Below, piece after piece: positions 27,385-36,440 of a stretch of 64,000 nucleotides of DNA (its first letter is position 1; each line of letters starts with the position of its first letter). Under the pieces are notes generated by a model, which searched no databases, had not been told where the DNA came from, and saw nothing but the letters and a program-made list of their open reading frames with translations. Location: assembly GCF_001045465.1 (NCBI RefSeq), contig NZ_LFND01000001.1:1054001-1118000 (forward strand), read 5' to 3'. The DNA comes from Chryseobacterium angstadtii. GTDB lineage: Bacteria > Bacteroidota > Bacteroidia > Flavobacteriales > Weeksellaceae. The position numbers and the translations under genes are program-made.

Positions 27385-28266
27385 TTATTCTTTTTCCCAA
27401 TGCGCTTCGGTTCCCTGAGGAGCTGCTCCTCCCTGAGCCTGCGTCACCGGTGGTTTTTCCTGATTGATGTGATATACATACGCTGCAATCTTCTCAATTT
27501 CTGCTCCGGAAACTTCTCCGTTCTTACCAAATGCTCTCATCGCAGGGTTAGTAGGAGAACCATTCCAGTCCATGTGGAAAACAGTTTTAAATAGAGTCTT
27601 CTCCGGCTGGTTGATCCAATAGTTATCCGTAAGGTTTGGACCTATACCACCACTACCGTCTTCTTTGTGACAAGATGCACAGTTGGTTTTGAATAGTTCT
27701 TTTCCATCTGCAATATTGTCAGCAGAGTATTTTGCAGTTTCTATCGTTACAGGAGGCTGGTTCTTTTCATATTCAGCAATGCTTGCCATCTGTTCTTTAT
27801 ATTCCTGCTCATACTCGCTCAACGGGTGTGCGAAATCTGTGAAAGAGTAAGCTGCGATATATACAATACAAAAAGCAGTCCCAAAATAGAATAATCCTAC
27901 CCACCATTTCGGAAGCTGATTATCCAATTCCATAATCCCGTCGAAACCGTGGTCGATAAGGATGTCTTTTTCCTCTGTAGCAGACTGTTTTTTGAAAGCA
28001 CTGTCGTACATTCTTCTAAGGAAAGGAATTTTCTTTTCCGCAAGATAAGCTGCCTTTTCTTCCGGAGATAATTTTTTGAATTTATTGTTTTCAATCAAAT
28101 CTCCGATAGCGCTGTGGATGTAGGCTAAAATACCACTGATTACCACAGTTCCCCAGAAATAAGGTGAAGCTAGGAACGAGTAGCTTTGTACAAACAAATA
28201 ATAAAAAACTATTAGAAGTCCAGTTATTATTAAGATGTTTACAACAACAGGTGTTCTTTGTTTCAT
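27385..28266 (-). CDS. ccoP: cbb3-type cytochrome c oxidase subunit CcoP (single c-type heme)
   Basis: Delivers electrons to the CcoN centre. The 293 residues have two N-terminal membrane segments, an N-terminal FixP-like region with KWWVGLFYFGTAFCIVYI, and one cytochrome c domain with CASCHKEDGSGGIGPNL (about residues 198-214). Only one CxxCH is present, whereas proteobacterial CcoP has two. The tail is Gln/Pro-rich. It is in the ccoNOQP unit. Confidence 0.93.
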   Translation of the reverse strand: MKQRTPVVVNILIITGLLIVFYYLFVQSYSFLASPYFWGTVVISGILAYIHSAIGDLIENNKFKKLSPEEKAAYLAEKKIPFLRRMYDSAFKKQSATEEKDILIDHGFDGIMELDNQLPKWWVGLFYFGTAFCIVYIAAYSFTDFAHPLSEYEQEYKEQMASIAEYEKNQPPVTIETAKYSADNIADGKELFKTNCASCHKEDGSGGIGPNLTDNYWINQPEKTLFKTVFHMDWNGSPTNPAMRAFGKNGEVSGAEIEKIAAYVYHINQEKPPVTQAQGGAAPQGTEAHWEKE

Positions 28267-28276
28267 AATAAATAGT

Positions 28277-28477
28277 TTAATTTTTTAAATTAAAATCGTC
28301 ATCCCCATCATCCCCAAGCGGTGCTTCTTCTTCCTCTTTGTAATATTTTTTAGGCCTGCTAAAAACATAGATTACCAGAGCTATGAAGAACAGCATAAAG
28401 AAAATCAGAGCCAGCGTCTGGTAAAGACCAGCGTTTTCTGTATTGGATAATATATCTTTAAAGTTCTGAGGAATCAT
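28277..28477 (-). CDS. ccoQ: CcoQ-like small membrane subunit of cbb3 oxidase
   Basis: The 66 residues have one membrane helix (about 18-40, TLALIFFMLFFIALVIYVFS), then RPKKYYKEEEE, the CcoQ-type KKYY motif, and an acidic tail (DDGDDD). It sits between ccoNO and ccoP, 16 and 10 bp away, the usual place for CcoQ. Confidence 0.85.
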   Translation of the reverse strand: MIPQNFKDILSNTENAGLYQTLALIFFMLFFIALVIYVFSRPKKYYKEEEEAPLGDDGDDDFNLKN

Positions 28478-28493
28478 GTGAACCTTTTAATGT

Positions 28494-30755
28494 TTAGTTA
28501 GTACTTGCTGTTTTTATTTCTGTAGTCTTGATATCTGTTCCTAATCTCTGAAGATAAGAGATAAGAGCTACAATCTCTTTTTTCTCCAATTCTCCCTGAG
28601 GTCTCTTGGCATATGCTACTTTAAGGTCATTCGCTTCAGAGAAAATATCTTTTACAATCTTTGTTGCCTGGTTATTCGCCCAAGTGTTGGCAGAATCTAT
28701 TTCAGCTTTCGTATAAGGAACGTCAAATGCATTCTTCATAAGCTTCATTTTGTCCACCATTTTAGATCTGTCTAAGTTATTAGCAATCAACCAAGGGTAA
28801 CGCGGCATGATAGAACCTGCAGAGGTAGATCTTGGGTTGTACATGTGCTTATAGTGCCAAGAACTTGGGTTTTTCCCTCCTTCTCTATGTAAATCCGGTC
28901 CTGTTCTCTTAGAACCCCATAAGAATGGTCTGTCATAAACGAATTCTCCTGCTTTGGAATACTGTCCGTTCTTACCGTTGAATCTGGTGATCTCATCTCT
29001 GAACGGTCTGATCATCTGAGAGTGACAAGCGTTACATCCTTCACGGATATAAAGATCTCTACCTTCTAATTCAAGTGGTGAATAGGGTTTTACAGCTGAA
29101 ATCGTAGGTACACTTTTCTTTAAAGACAGTGTAGGAATAATTTCAATTGAACTACCGATGGAAATCGTGAAGAAAGATAAAATACCTAATAATAAAGGCA
29201 TTCTTTCAAGCCATAGGTGAGTTCCTTCTCCTTCTTTACGTTTGTTTCCGATATTAGCCAATGCAGGTGCTTCAGCAGGTACTTCTTTCTGGAATGAACC
29301 TTGTCTTACCGTAGCAATTACGTTAACGATCATCAAGATAGATCCTGAAATATAGAACAGACCTCCAACGAATCTCATTTTGAAATAAGGGATAATCGCA
29401 GTTACGGTATCCAACCAGTTTTTCCATAATAGAGTTCCGTCCGGGTTGAACTGCTTCCACATTAATCCTTGTGTAAATCCGGAAATATACATTGGTACTG
29501 CATAGAAAATAATTCCTAATGTCCCTAACCAGAAGTGCCAGTTAGCTAATTTTACAGACCATATTTTTGTTCTCCACATAATTGGTACCAGATAGTAGAT
29601 AACCCCGAATGCCATGAAACCATTCCATCCTAGAGCTCCTAAGTGTACGTGACCGATAACCCAGTCTGTAAAGTGACCAATTTTGTTGATGTTTTTTGTT
29701 GCCAATAGCGGACCTTCAAATGTCGCCATACCGTAACATGTTACAGCTACTACGAAGAATTTCAGGATAGGGTTTTCCCTTACTTTATCCCATGCTCCTC
29801 TCAGCGTAAGAAGACCGTTTAGCATTCCTCCCCAGGATGGTGCGATAAGCATGATAGAGAAACCTGTTCCCACAGCCTGTGCCCATGCAGGAAGTGCTGT
29901 ATACTGAAGGTGGTGAGGACCAGCCCAGATATATACGAAAATTAATGACCAGAAGTGAATAATAGACAGTTTATAAGAGAAAACCGGTCTGTCTGCTGCC
30001 TTCGGAAGGAAGTAATACATCAAACCAAGAACCGGAGTTGTCAATACGAATGCTACCGCATTGTGTCCGTACCACCATTGTACAATAGCGTCTTTTACCC
30101 CTGCGTAAGCCGAATAAGATTTCCAGCCTGTGAAAGATAAAGGAACTTCAAGATTGTTGAAGATGTGAAGCATTGCTACTGCAATCCATGTTCCGATGTA
30201 GAACCAGATCGCTACATAAAGGTGTCTTACTCTTCTTTTTGAAATCGTCAGGAACATGTTGATCCCGAAAATAATCCATGAGAACGCAATCAATATGTCG
30301 ATCGGCCACTCGTGTTCAGCATATTCTTTAGAGGTATTGATCCCCATAAAGAAGGTAACGAACGTAGCAACGATCATAAACTGCCAAGTCCAGAAATGTA
30401 ACCATGACAATGTATCACTGTACATTCTTGTTTTTAATAATCTCTGTAATGAGTAATAAATACCGGTATAAACGATATTACATACAAATGCAAAGATCAC
30501 GGTATTGGTATGAAGCATTCTGATTCTACCAAAACCAAATGCACCATGAGTGTTTATTAACCCTTGAATATTGCCTGATGCAAGACTCTTGATGGTTGTA
30601 TCATCAGTACCGAATAAAAATTCCGGCAATTCCGGGTAGAAAAGCATTAATGCCGCCGTAAGCCCGAACGTAAATCCTATAAGACCGAAAACTAAGGTCG
30701 CATAAAGGAACGCACGGACAATACTGTTGTCATAACTAAACTTTTGTGTTTCCAT
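28494..30755 (-). CDS. ccoNO: Fused cbb3-type cytochrome c oxidase subunits I and II (CcoN-CcoO)
   Basis: Oxygen-reducing core of a high-affinity terminal oxidase. The 753 residues join CcoN and CcoO. The CcoN part (about 1-480) has many helices and heme or Cu ligands in WWYGHNAVAFV, AGPHHLQYTALPAW and IGHVHLGALGWNGF. The CcoO part (about 530-753) has one helix and a c-type heme site, EGCNACHSQM (about 570). Fusion of I and II is usual in Bacteroidetes. It follows ccoS by 5 bp. Confidence 0.96.
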   Translation of the reverse strand: METQKFSYDNSIVRAFLYATLVFGLIGFTFGLTAALMLFYPELPEFLFGTDDTTIKSLASGNIQGLINTHGAFGFGRIRMLHTNTVIFAFVCNIVYTGIYYSLQRLLKTRMYSDTLSWLHFWTWQFMIVATFVTFFMGINTSKEYAEHEWPIDILIAFSWIIFGINMFLTISKRRVRHLYVAIWFYIGTWIAVAMLHIFNNLEVPLSFTGWKSYSAYAGVKDAIVQWWYGHNAVAFVLTTPVLGLMYYFLPKAADRPVFSYKLSIIHFWSLIFVYIWAGPHHLQYTALPAWAQAVGTGFSIMLIAPSWGGMLNGLLTLRGAWDKVRENPILKFFVVAVTCYGMATFEGPLLATKNINKIGHFTDWVIGHVHLGALGWNGFMAFGVIYYLVPIMWRTKIWSVKLANWHFWLGTLGIIFYAVPMYISGFTQGLMWKQFNPDGTLLWKNWLDTVTAIIPYFKMRFVGGLFYISGSILMIVNVIATVRQGSFQKEVPAEAPALANIGNKRKEGEGTHLWLERMPLLLGILSFFTISIGSSIEIIPTLSLKKSVPTISAVKPYSPLELEGRDLYIREGCNACHSQMIRPFRDEITRFNGKNGQYSKAGEFVYDRPFLWGSKRTGPDLHREGGKNPSSWHYKHMYNPRSTSAGSIMPRYPWLIANNLDRSKMVDKMKLMKNAFDVPYTKAEIDSANTWANNQATKIVKDIFSEANDLKVAYAKRPQGELEKKEIVALISYLQRLGTDIKTTEIKTASTN

Positions 30756-30760
30756 ATCAA

Positions 30761-30988
30761 CTATTCACTTTTTTCTTCAATTTTATTATTCTCTCCTATT
30801 TTTTTCTCGTCTTTATCTTTGTTGCCTGATTCATCCTTTTCCTTGATTTCTCCATTATCAAAAAGGATTCTGACAGCCGGAGATTCATCATCTTCAAACT
30901 GTCCTTTTCGGGCATACACTATAAATACGACCAAGAAAATCGCAGCTAAGGAAACACTGCAGAGGATCATTAAATATAGAATATCCAT
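30761..30988 (-). CDS. ccoS: cbb3-type oxidase assembly protein CcoS
   Basis: The 75 residues have one N-terminal membrane helix, then RKGQFEDDESPAVRIL, the CcoS signature, and a long charged Lys/Glu tail. CcoS is needed to insert cofactors into CcoN. It leads the ccoS-NO-Q-P unit, with its own -7 element and a CRP-like site upstream, 109 bp after ccoI. Confidence 0.9.
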   Translation of the reverse strand: MDILYLMILCSVSLAAIFLVVFIVYARKGQFEDDESPAVRILFDNGEIKEKDESGNKDKDEKKIGENNKIEEKSE

Positions 30989-31019
30989 TGGACAACAAAA
31001 TTAACCTATTTTCGGGGTT

Positions 31020-31052
31020 CAAATTTAGTGAAAAATAATGACATTCATCACG
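31020..31052 (-). promoter_or_regulatory. ccoS-NOQP promoter with CRP-like operator
   Basis: Minus-strand -7 element TAAATTTG lies at 31020-31027. Nine bp upstream is CGTGATGAATGTCATT (31037-31052), which resembles the CRP half-sites GTGA-N6-TCA and shares its core with the site in front of the CRP/FNR gene (33545-33560). The site covers where a -33 box should be, and no TTTG is found there. Confidence 0.55.
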
Positions 31053-31097
31053 AAATGCCGATTTCAGCTAATTTAAAATCAGTCTAAATAAGGGCTT

Positions 31098-33479
31098 CTA
31101 CGCCTGTTTTTTAAAATGTTTTCTGCCCAAAATCCAGGTGGAAAGAGTAGTGAATGTAACCACAGTGATGGAACTGATTGGCATGATGATTGCTGCGAAG
31201 AGCGGATGCATATGGCCTGTAACTGCGTAACTTAAACCGACAATATTGTAGAGAAAACTGATTATGAATGTCATTTTTACAATGGTAATCGACCCTTTGC
31301 AGACATTCAGGTACTTGTCTAAAGTAACGACTTTATCACCGTTCATAATCACATCCGAAGAAGGCGTAAAGCTGTTTGTATCATCGGCAATAGCAATCCC
31401 CACATTGCTCTGTTTAAGGGCTCCGGCATCATTAAGACCATCTCCCAGCATCGCTACTTTCATGTGCTGATCCTGAAGGTTTTTGATGTAATTAAGCTTG
31501 TCTTCAGGGCTTTGGTTGAAAGCCATTCCATGGTAGTTAGGGATAAGTTCTTTAAGCTGGTTTTCCTCAGAAGAATTATCACCGCTCAGGATAAATATCT
31601 TGTATGTGCTGAGTTTGGTAAACAGTTCTTTTAATTTCGGACGGTATTCGTTTTTGAAAATGAATTTCCCGACAAACTCGTCATTTTTGCTGATGTAAAC
31701 TGCTGTTTCAAGATTCTTAGGTTCCTGATTATTATAGCGTGCAGAGCCAATTTTATAAAGGTTTCCTCTTACGTTCGCCTCATATCCTTTTCCTGAAATT
31801 TCCTGGAAATTCTCAACCGTGAAATAGTCGTCATTTACCTCAATGAATTCATATAAAGACTTCGAAAGAGGGTGGTTGGAGTTCTTCAGCAGGGTTTTGA
31901 TGTTCAACTGATCAAAATTATTGATTTCAGTTCCCTCGTATCTGATATTGGATTTTTTTCTGTGCGTGATGGTTCCTGTCTTATCAAAAACAATAGTATC
32001 CAGTTTTGCGATCTTCTCAATCGTTAAAGTATCTTTTACGTAAAATTTATTACGGCCCAGAATCCTCATAATATGCCCGAATGTAAACGGAGCAGACAAT
32101 GCCAGTGCACATGGACACGCGATAATCAGAATTGCTGAAATAACCTGGAACATCACATTCAGATCAATAAATGCCCAATAAGTTCCTGAAACTGCAGCGA
32201 TGCCTAAAATGATGAATGTGAAATACTTGCTGACGTTGTTGGTCAATGTGTCAAGACCTGTTTCATGTTTTTTGAAGGCTTCCTTGTTCCAAAGCTGTGT
32301 CAGATAACTTTGATCAACATCTTTAATGACTTCAAGCTCCAGAGAGGAGCCAATCTGCTTTCCACCTGCAAAAATTTTATCGCCGGGCTGCTTGCTGATG
32401 CTTTCGCTTTCTCCCGTAATAAAACTGTTGTCGATATTTCCTTCCCCGTTGATCAGAATAGCATCTACCGGAATGATTTCCTGATTTCTCACAAGAATTC
32501 GGTCACCCACTTTAATTTCAGAAAGAAGGATGTTGTCCTGTTTTCCATCGAAATCTACTTTCGTAACGGCAATAGGATAGAAGGATTTGTAATCTCTGTC
32601 GTAAGATAATGCGCTGTAGGTTCTTTTCTGGAAGATTTTCCCCATCAGCATGAAGAACAGAAGACCGCATAATGTATCAAAATAACCCGGTCCGTAGTCT
32701 GTGACCACTTCATAAATACTTCGTCCGAAAAGAACAAAGATTCCGAGAACAATAGGAACGTCAATGTTAACGATCTTGTTTTTCAGACCATACCATGCCG
32801 ATTTATAATAATCCGAGGCAGAGTAAAATACAACAGGGCAGGCCAGCAGGAACATTAAAGTCCTGAAAAGCCCCTTGTAATGCTCCATCCAATAGTCTTC
32901 ACCACCCACATATTCAGGGAAAGCCAGGAACATTCCGTTTCCGAAGGCAAAGCCTGCAATGGCAAATTTGATCAGAAGAGATTTGTCGAGATGATCTACA
33001 TTTTTATCGGCTGTTTCAAGGCTGATAACGGGTTTGTAACCGAGATTGGTTAAAAAATTAGCGAGTTCGCTTAATTTCAGGTCATTATGATTGAATGAAA
33101 TCTGTAGGGTCTTTCTGGTGAAATTCACCTGGGAATAATGGATGTGATCGTTCAGCGTATGAAGACTCTCTAGAAGCCAGATGCATGATGAACAGTGAAT
33201 TACAGGGATCTTAAATGTGACAAGACTGGTGTTTCCTTCTGAGAAATCCGTGATCTTTTCGAAGATTTCCGGAGTATCAAGGTATTCGAACTGGGAAGAA
33301 CTTTCATCACTGGGACGGATTCCGGCCCTTTTATTAAGCTCGTAAAAATTAGTTAAATTATTGATATTCAGAATTTCGTAGACAGACTTACATCCGTTGC
33401 AACAGAAAGTCTTTTCATCAAACAAAATTCTCTCTTTTTCTATCCCTTGACCACAATGAAAACAGTTCTCGCTCACCAC
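31098..33479 (-). CDS. ccoI: Copper-translocating P-type ATPase CcoI (FixI-like)
   Basis: Inserts copper into cbb3 oxidase. The 793 residues start with a Cys-rich domain (CFHCGQG and CCNGCKSVY), an HMA-like domain with CSSCIW, then membrane helices, the ion motif CPCALALSAPFTFG, the phosphorylation motif DKTGTITHR and the hinge GDGLNDAGALKQS. It is divergent from the CRP/FNR gene (73 bp to the next ORF). A minus-strand TAATTTTG at 33496-33503 is its likely -7 element. Confidence 0.96.
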   Translation of the reverse strand: MVSENCFHCGQGIEKERILFDEKTFCCNGCKSVYEILNINNLTNFYELNKRAGIRPSDESSSQFEYLDTPEIFEKITDFSEGNTSLVTFKIPVIHCSSCIWLLESLHTLNDHIHYSQVNFTRKTLQISFNHNDLKLSELANFLTNLGYKPVISLETADKNVDHLDKSLLIKFAIAGFAFGNGMFLAFPEYVGGEDYWMEHYKGLFRTLMFLLACPVVFYSASDYYKSAWYGLKNKIVNIDVPIVLGIFVLFGRSIYEVVTDYGPGYFDTLCGLLFFMLMGKIFQKRTYSALSYDRDYKSFYPIAVTKVDFDGKQDNILLSEIKVGDRILVRNQEIIPVDAILINGEGNIDNSFITGESESISKQPGDKIFAGGKQIGSSLELEVIKDVDQSYLTQLWNKEAFKKHETGLDTLTNNVSKYFTFIILGIAAVSGTYWAFIDLNVMFQVISAILIIACPCALALSAPFTFGHIMRILGRNKFYVKDTLTIEKIAKLDTIVFDKTGTITHRKKSNIRYEGTEINNFDQLNIKTLLKNSNHPLSKSLYEFIEVNDDYFTVENFQEISGKGYEANVRGNLYKIGSARYNNQEPKNLETAVYISKNDEFVGKFIFKNEYRPKLKELFTKLSTYKIFILSGDNSSEENQLKELIPNYHGMAFNQSPEDKLNYIKNLQDQHMKVAMLGDGLNDAGALKQSNVGIAIADDTNSFTPSSDVIMNGDKVVTLDKYLNVCKGSITIVKMTFIISFLYNIVGLSYAVTGHMHPLFAAIIMPISSITVVTFTTLSTWILGRKHFKKQA

Positions 33480-33495
33480 ATAATATATTGAACTA

Positions 33496-33503
33496 CAAAA
33501 TTA
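33496..33503 (-). promoter_or_regulatory. Putative -7 promoter element of ccoI
   Basis: TAATTTTG on the minus strand. The CRP-like site at 33545-33560 is centred roughly 62 bp upstream of the start implied by it, the class I activator distance. Confidence 0.5.
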
Positions 33504-33514
33504 TAACAATTTTT

Positions 33515-33560
33515 TTTGTTTATCGTGTTAAAAAGTTCTATTTTTGTGATAAATGTCATA
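33515..33560 (+). promoter_or_regulatory. Promoter and CRP-like operator of the CRP/FNR regulator gene
   Basis: A -33 TTTG (33515-33518) and -7 TATTTTTG (33539-33546) are separated by 20 bp, a full Bacteroidetes promoter. TGTGATAAATGTCATA (33545-33560) matches 9 of 10 positions of TGTGA-N6-TCACA and overlaps the likely transcription start. That fits autorepression. Confidence 0.6.
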
Positions 33561-33564
33561 TAAA

Positions 33565-34278
33565 ATGTCGCAGGAACAACAGATTGCAATTGAAGAGAGG
33601 TTCGCCAGAGTTTTTAATGATAAATCATTTAAGGAAAGACTTTCTAGCACTGATTTTGAAAAATATATTAACGGCAAGAAAAAATTGAGTTTTCAAAAGC
33701 ACGACACTATTTTTGAAGACGGAGAAACTCCAAAAGGGGTGTTCGTCCTGGAAAAAGGGGCAGCTAAACTTTCAAAGTCCGGAGCTTTTGGAAAGGACCA
33801 GATTTTGAGATTTATCAAAGAGGGGGACATCATCGGCTATCGTTCATTGCTTTGCGGGGAAAATTTCCAGGCAAAGGCTGAGGCTATGACGGATATTGAA
33901 TGCATTTTCCTTCCCGCAGACATCTTCATGTATCTTTTGGAAGTAGATCCGCAGCTTTCTTTTGCCATGCTTCAGAAAATCTCCTATGAATTGGGTGAAT
34001 CATCCAATACCATTACCTTCCTGGCACAGAAAACAGTAAGAGAGAGACTGGCAGAAATTCTGATCCTTCTGGAACAGAAACTGGGAGTAGATCCTGAAGG
34101 GTTTATCAAAATCTCGCTTACCCGCGAAGAAATTGCCAACATCATCGGTACTGCTACAGAAAGTGCCATCCGTCTGATTTCCGAGTTCAAACAGGACAGT
34201 CTTATTGAAGTAGACGGAAGAAATATCAAAATTCTCAACCACGACAAGCTCATGAAACTGGGCCACGTAGTTTTATAA
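33565..34278 (+). CDS. CRP/FNR family transcriptional regulator, likely regulator of cbb3 genes
   Basis: The 237 residues have a cyclic-nucleotide-binding-type domain (about 40-150) and a C-terminal winged helix (SLTREEIANIIGTATESAIR, about 186-205). No N-terminal Cys cluster for a 4Fe-4S centre is visible, so it is not a canonical FNR; only two Cys occur. An ATG at 33553 would be nearly at the transcription start, so I prefer 33565. It is divergent from the cbb3 locus, and a CRP-like site is shared with the ccoS promoter. Confidence 0.88.
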   Translation: MSQEQQIAIEERFARVFNDKSFKERLSSTDFEKYINGKKKLSFQKHDTIFEDGETPKGVFVLEKGAAKLSKSGAFGKDQILRFIKEGDIIGYRSLLCGENFQAKAEAMTDIECIFLPADIFMYLLEVDPQLSFAMLQKISYELGESSNTITFLAQKTVRERLAEILILLEQKLGVDPEGFIKISLTREEIANIIGTATESAIRLISEFKQDSLIEVDGRNIKILNHDKLMKLGHVVL

Positions 34279-34295
34279 AAATCATACCAAAATTT

Positions 34296-34318
34296 AAGTC
34301 GGCGAAAGCCGACTTTTT
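34296..34318 (+). terminator. Rho-independent terminator after the CRP/FNR gene
   Basis: AAGTCGGC and GCCGACTT form an 8-bp stem with a GAAA loop, followed by T residues. Confidence 0.93.
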
Positions 34319-34341
34319 AACTTTTAAACAATAGATACATT

Positions 34342-35157
34342 ATGTCTGTTCATTCTGAAATTAAAAAAGTTACCACTGAAACCTTGCGTAAAATGAAATT
34401 CGACAAGGAAAAGATAACCATGCTTACGGCATACGATTTTACCACCGCTAAAATGGTAGATGCAGGAGGAGTTGATGCCATCTTAATAGGAGATTCCGCA
34501 GCTAATGTTATGGCGGGTTTTGAGACCACTTTGCCTATTACTTTAGATCAGATGATTTATCATGCTCAAAGCGTTGTTCGTGGAGTAGACAGAGCTTTGG
34601 TTATTGCCGATCTGCCTTTTGGTTCTTATCAGAGCAATCCGGAAAAGGCACTGGAATCTGCTGTAAGAATGATGAAAGAAGGAGGTGCACATGCCGTGAA
34701 AATTGAAGGAGGTAAGGAAATTTCAAAATCTATTAAAAAAATTGTGAATGCCGGAATTCCTGTGATGGGACATTTGGGATTAACCCCACAGTCCATCTAT
34801 AAATTCGGAACCTATAAAGTAAGAGCGAAAGAAGAAGCCGAAGCTGAAAAATTGATCAGCGATGCACAGCTTTTGGAAGAACTTGGATGTTTCTCAGTTG
34901 TTTTGGAAAAAATTCCTGCTGATTTAGCCAAAAAAGTATCAGAAAGTATTTCCATTCCTACAATAGGTATTGGAGCGGGTGCAAACTGTGACGGGCAGGT
35001 TCTTGTATATCACGATATGGTTGGTATGAACCAGGGATTCAGCCCGAAATTCCTTAGAAGATACCTTGACCTTTACACAGAAATTACAGGAGCTGTGGCT
35101 CAATATGTAAAAGATGTGAAAAGTGTGGACTTCCCTAATGAAAATGAAAGCTATTAA
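34342..35157 (+). CDS. panB: 3-methyl-2-oxobutanoate hydroxymethyltransferase
   Basis: First step of pantothenate synthesis, using methylene-THF. The 271 residues carry [30 protein letters not shown] (metal-binding Asp), [24 protein letters not shown] and [18 protein letters not shown], all PanB signatures. Length is normal. It is followed 3 bp later by a small membrane protein and 6 bp later by rluA-like, so probably an operon. Confidence 0.97.
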   Translation: MSVHSEIKKVTTETLRKMKFDKEKITMLTAYDFTTAKMVDAGGVDAILIGDSAANVMAGFETTLPITLDQMIYHAQSVVRGVDRALVIADLPFGSYQSNPEKALESAVRMMKEGGAHAVKIEGGKEISKSIKKIVNAGIPVMGHLGLTPQSIYKFGTYKVRAKEEAEAEKLISDAQLLEELGCFSVVLEKIPADLAKKVSESISIPTIGIGAGANCDGQVLVYHDMVGMNQGFSPKFLRRYLDLYTEITGAVAQYVKDVKSVDFPNENESY

Positions 35158-35160
35158 TCC

Positions 35161-35478
35161 ATGAAAGGACAACAACAATCTATCCAGGGAATTTTATCCA
35201 TAGCGGCTCTGATCTGCATGGCAATAGGGTGGTTTAACGTATTTTCGCCTGAGATCAACCATCTACTTTCCGGAAAAGTTTTTTACATACTGATAGGAGC
35301 GAGTTTCTTTATTCAGGCGCCTTTGCTTACCAATAAAAATTTCATGTACGCGATGTATGCGGCGGCTGGAGCCTGTGTATTGGGAGCATTCCTTCCCGCG
35401 GACTCTAAGCTTTCCGCACTTAAAACCATAGGACTTTTGGCCGGAGTTATCCTTTCGATATCCAACAGACGTCAATAA
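35161..35478 (+). CDS. Small membrane protein, function unknown
   Basis: The 105 residues contain about four hydrophobic segments (around 10-29, 38-54, 62-78 and 84-100) with little polar loop. No domain is recognised. It sits 3 bp after panB and 6 bp before the pseudouridine synthase, so it is most likely a true gene in that operon. Confidence 0.7.
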   Translation: MKGQQQSIQGILSIAALICMAIGWFNVFSPEINHLLSGKVFYILIGASFFIQAPLLTNKNFMYAMYAAAGACVLGAFLPADSKLSALKTIGLLAGVILSISNRRQ

Positions 35479-35484
35479 TGAATT

Positions 35485-36165
35485 ATGGAGGAACAGATTG
35501 TATATGAAGACAACCATCTGCTGGTCGTCAACAAAAAGGTAGGGCAGCTTGTTCAGGGTGATAAAACCGGAGACGAGTCCTTACTGGAATCCATTAAGAA
35601 TTTTATAAAGAAAAGAGATGCTAAGCAGGGAAATGTTTTTCTCGGCTTAGTTCACCGTATAGACCGTCCAACTTCGGGTCTGGTTATTTATGCTAAAACT
35701 TCCAAAGCGCTTTCCCGCCTTACTCAGATGGTGAAAAATAGAGAAGTCAAGAAAACCTATTGGGCTGTGGTCGGAAAAGAAATGATTCCTCAGAGCCAAA
35801 GACTTATTCATTATTTAAAGAAAAACGAAAAAACCAATAAGGCCATCGTTTTCCCGAAAGTTACAGAAGGAGCAAAAGAAGCAATCCTGACGTATCATGT
35901 CATCAAGACTCTGGATAATTATATGCTTTTGGAAATTGATCTTGAAACGGGAAGACATCACCAGATCCGCGCGCAGCTATCCAAAACCGGAATTCCGATA
36001 AAAGGAGATCTGAAATACGGGGCCCCGAGGTCCAATCCTGATGGAGGAATCAATCTGCATGCAAGAAAACTGGAATTTATCCATCCGGTTACCAAAGAAG
36101 AAATGTTGATTACAGCCCCGGTTCCACAGAATGATGCGATTTGGAGAGCCTGTGAAGAGCAATAG
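35485..36165 (+). CDS. RluA family pseudouridine synthase
   Basis: Converts uridine to pseudouridine in rRNA or tRNA. The 226 residues have the catalytic motif HRIDRPTSGLVIYAKTSKAL (Asp about residue 57), the GRHHQIRAQL motif, and INLHARKLEF near the C-terminus. No N-terminal S4 domain, so it resembles short RluA/TruC-type enzymes. The target base cannot be named. Confidence 0.92.
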   Translation: MEEQIVYEDNHLLVVNKKVGQLVQGDKTGDESLLESIKNFIKKRDAKQGNVFLGLVHRIDRPTSGLVIYAKTSKALSRLTQMVKNREVKKTYWAVVGKEMIPQSQRLIHYLKKNEKTNKAIVFPKVTEGAKEAILTYHVIKTLDNYMLLEIDLETGRHHQIRAQLSKTGIPIKGDLKYGAPRSNPDGGINLHARKLEFIHPVTKEEMLITAPVPQNDAIWRACEEQ

Positions 36166-36233
36166 AATTTTAAACTTCATCTTTACAGCTGACTTTCAGC
36201 AAATTTTAAATAGAAATAACGATCAAAATAATT

Positions 36234-36266
36234 AAGGCCTTTTCAATACTGAGAAGGTCTTTTTTG
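36234..36266 (+). terminator. Rho-independent terminator of the panB operon
   Basis: AAGGCCTTTTC and GAGAAGGTCTT form an 11-bp stem with two G-T pairs and a 5-nt loop, followed by six T. Confidence 0.85.
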
Positions 36267-36285
36267 TTTCTGATAAAATTCAGAT

Positions 36286-36316
36286 TTTGCGTATTTCAAA
36301 AAAATACCTACCTTCG
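36286..36316 (+). promoter_or_regulatory. Promoter of the thiamin operon
   Basis: -33 TTTG (36286-36289) and -7 TACCTTCG (36309-36316, one mismatch to TAnnTTTG) with a 19-bp spacer. The TPP aptamer follows within a few bases. Confidence 0.65.
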
Positions 36317-36321
36317 TCACA

Positions 36322-36404
36322 ACTTTAGGGGTGTCTGTAAAACTACAGACTGAGACTTTACCCTTTGAACCTGATCTGGATGATACCAGCGTAGGGAAAA
36401 GTAA
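36322..36404 (+). promoter_or_regulatory. TPP riboswitch (THI element) of the thiamin operon
   Basis: Conserved THI-box elements occur in order: GGGGTGTC, CTGAGACTTTACCC, TTGAACCTGATCTGG and ATACCAGCGTAGGGAA. The RNA senses thiamin pyrophosphate. It directly precedes thiS. A hairpin covering the thiS start codon (36441-36476) is the probable expression platform. Confidence 0.95.
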
Positions 36405-36440
36405 ATGACTTTTGCTGTACATTCTATTGTACAATAAGAG

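Noticed and set aside
33480..33564. FNR box (TTGAT-N4-ATCAA) between ccoI and the regulator
   Set aside because: Not present; only a CRP-like site is visible.
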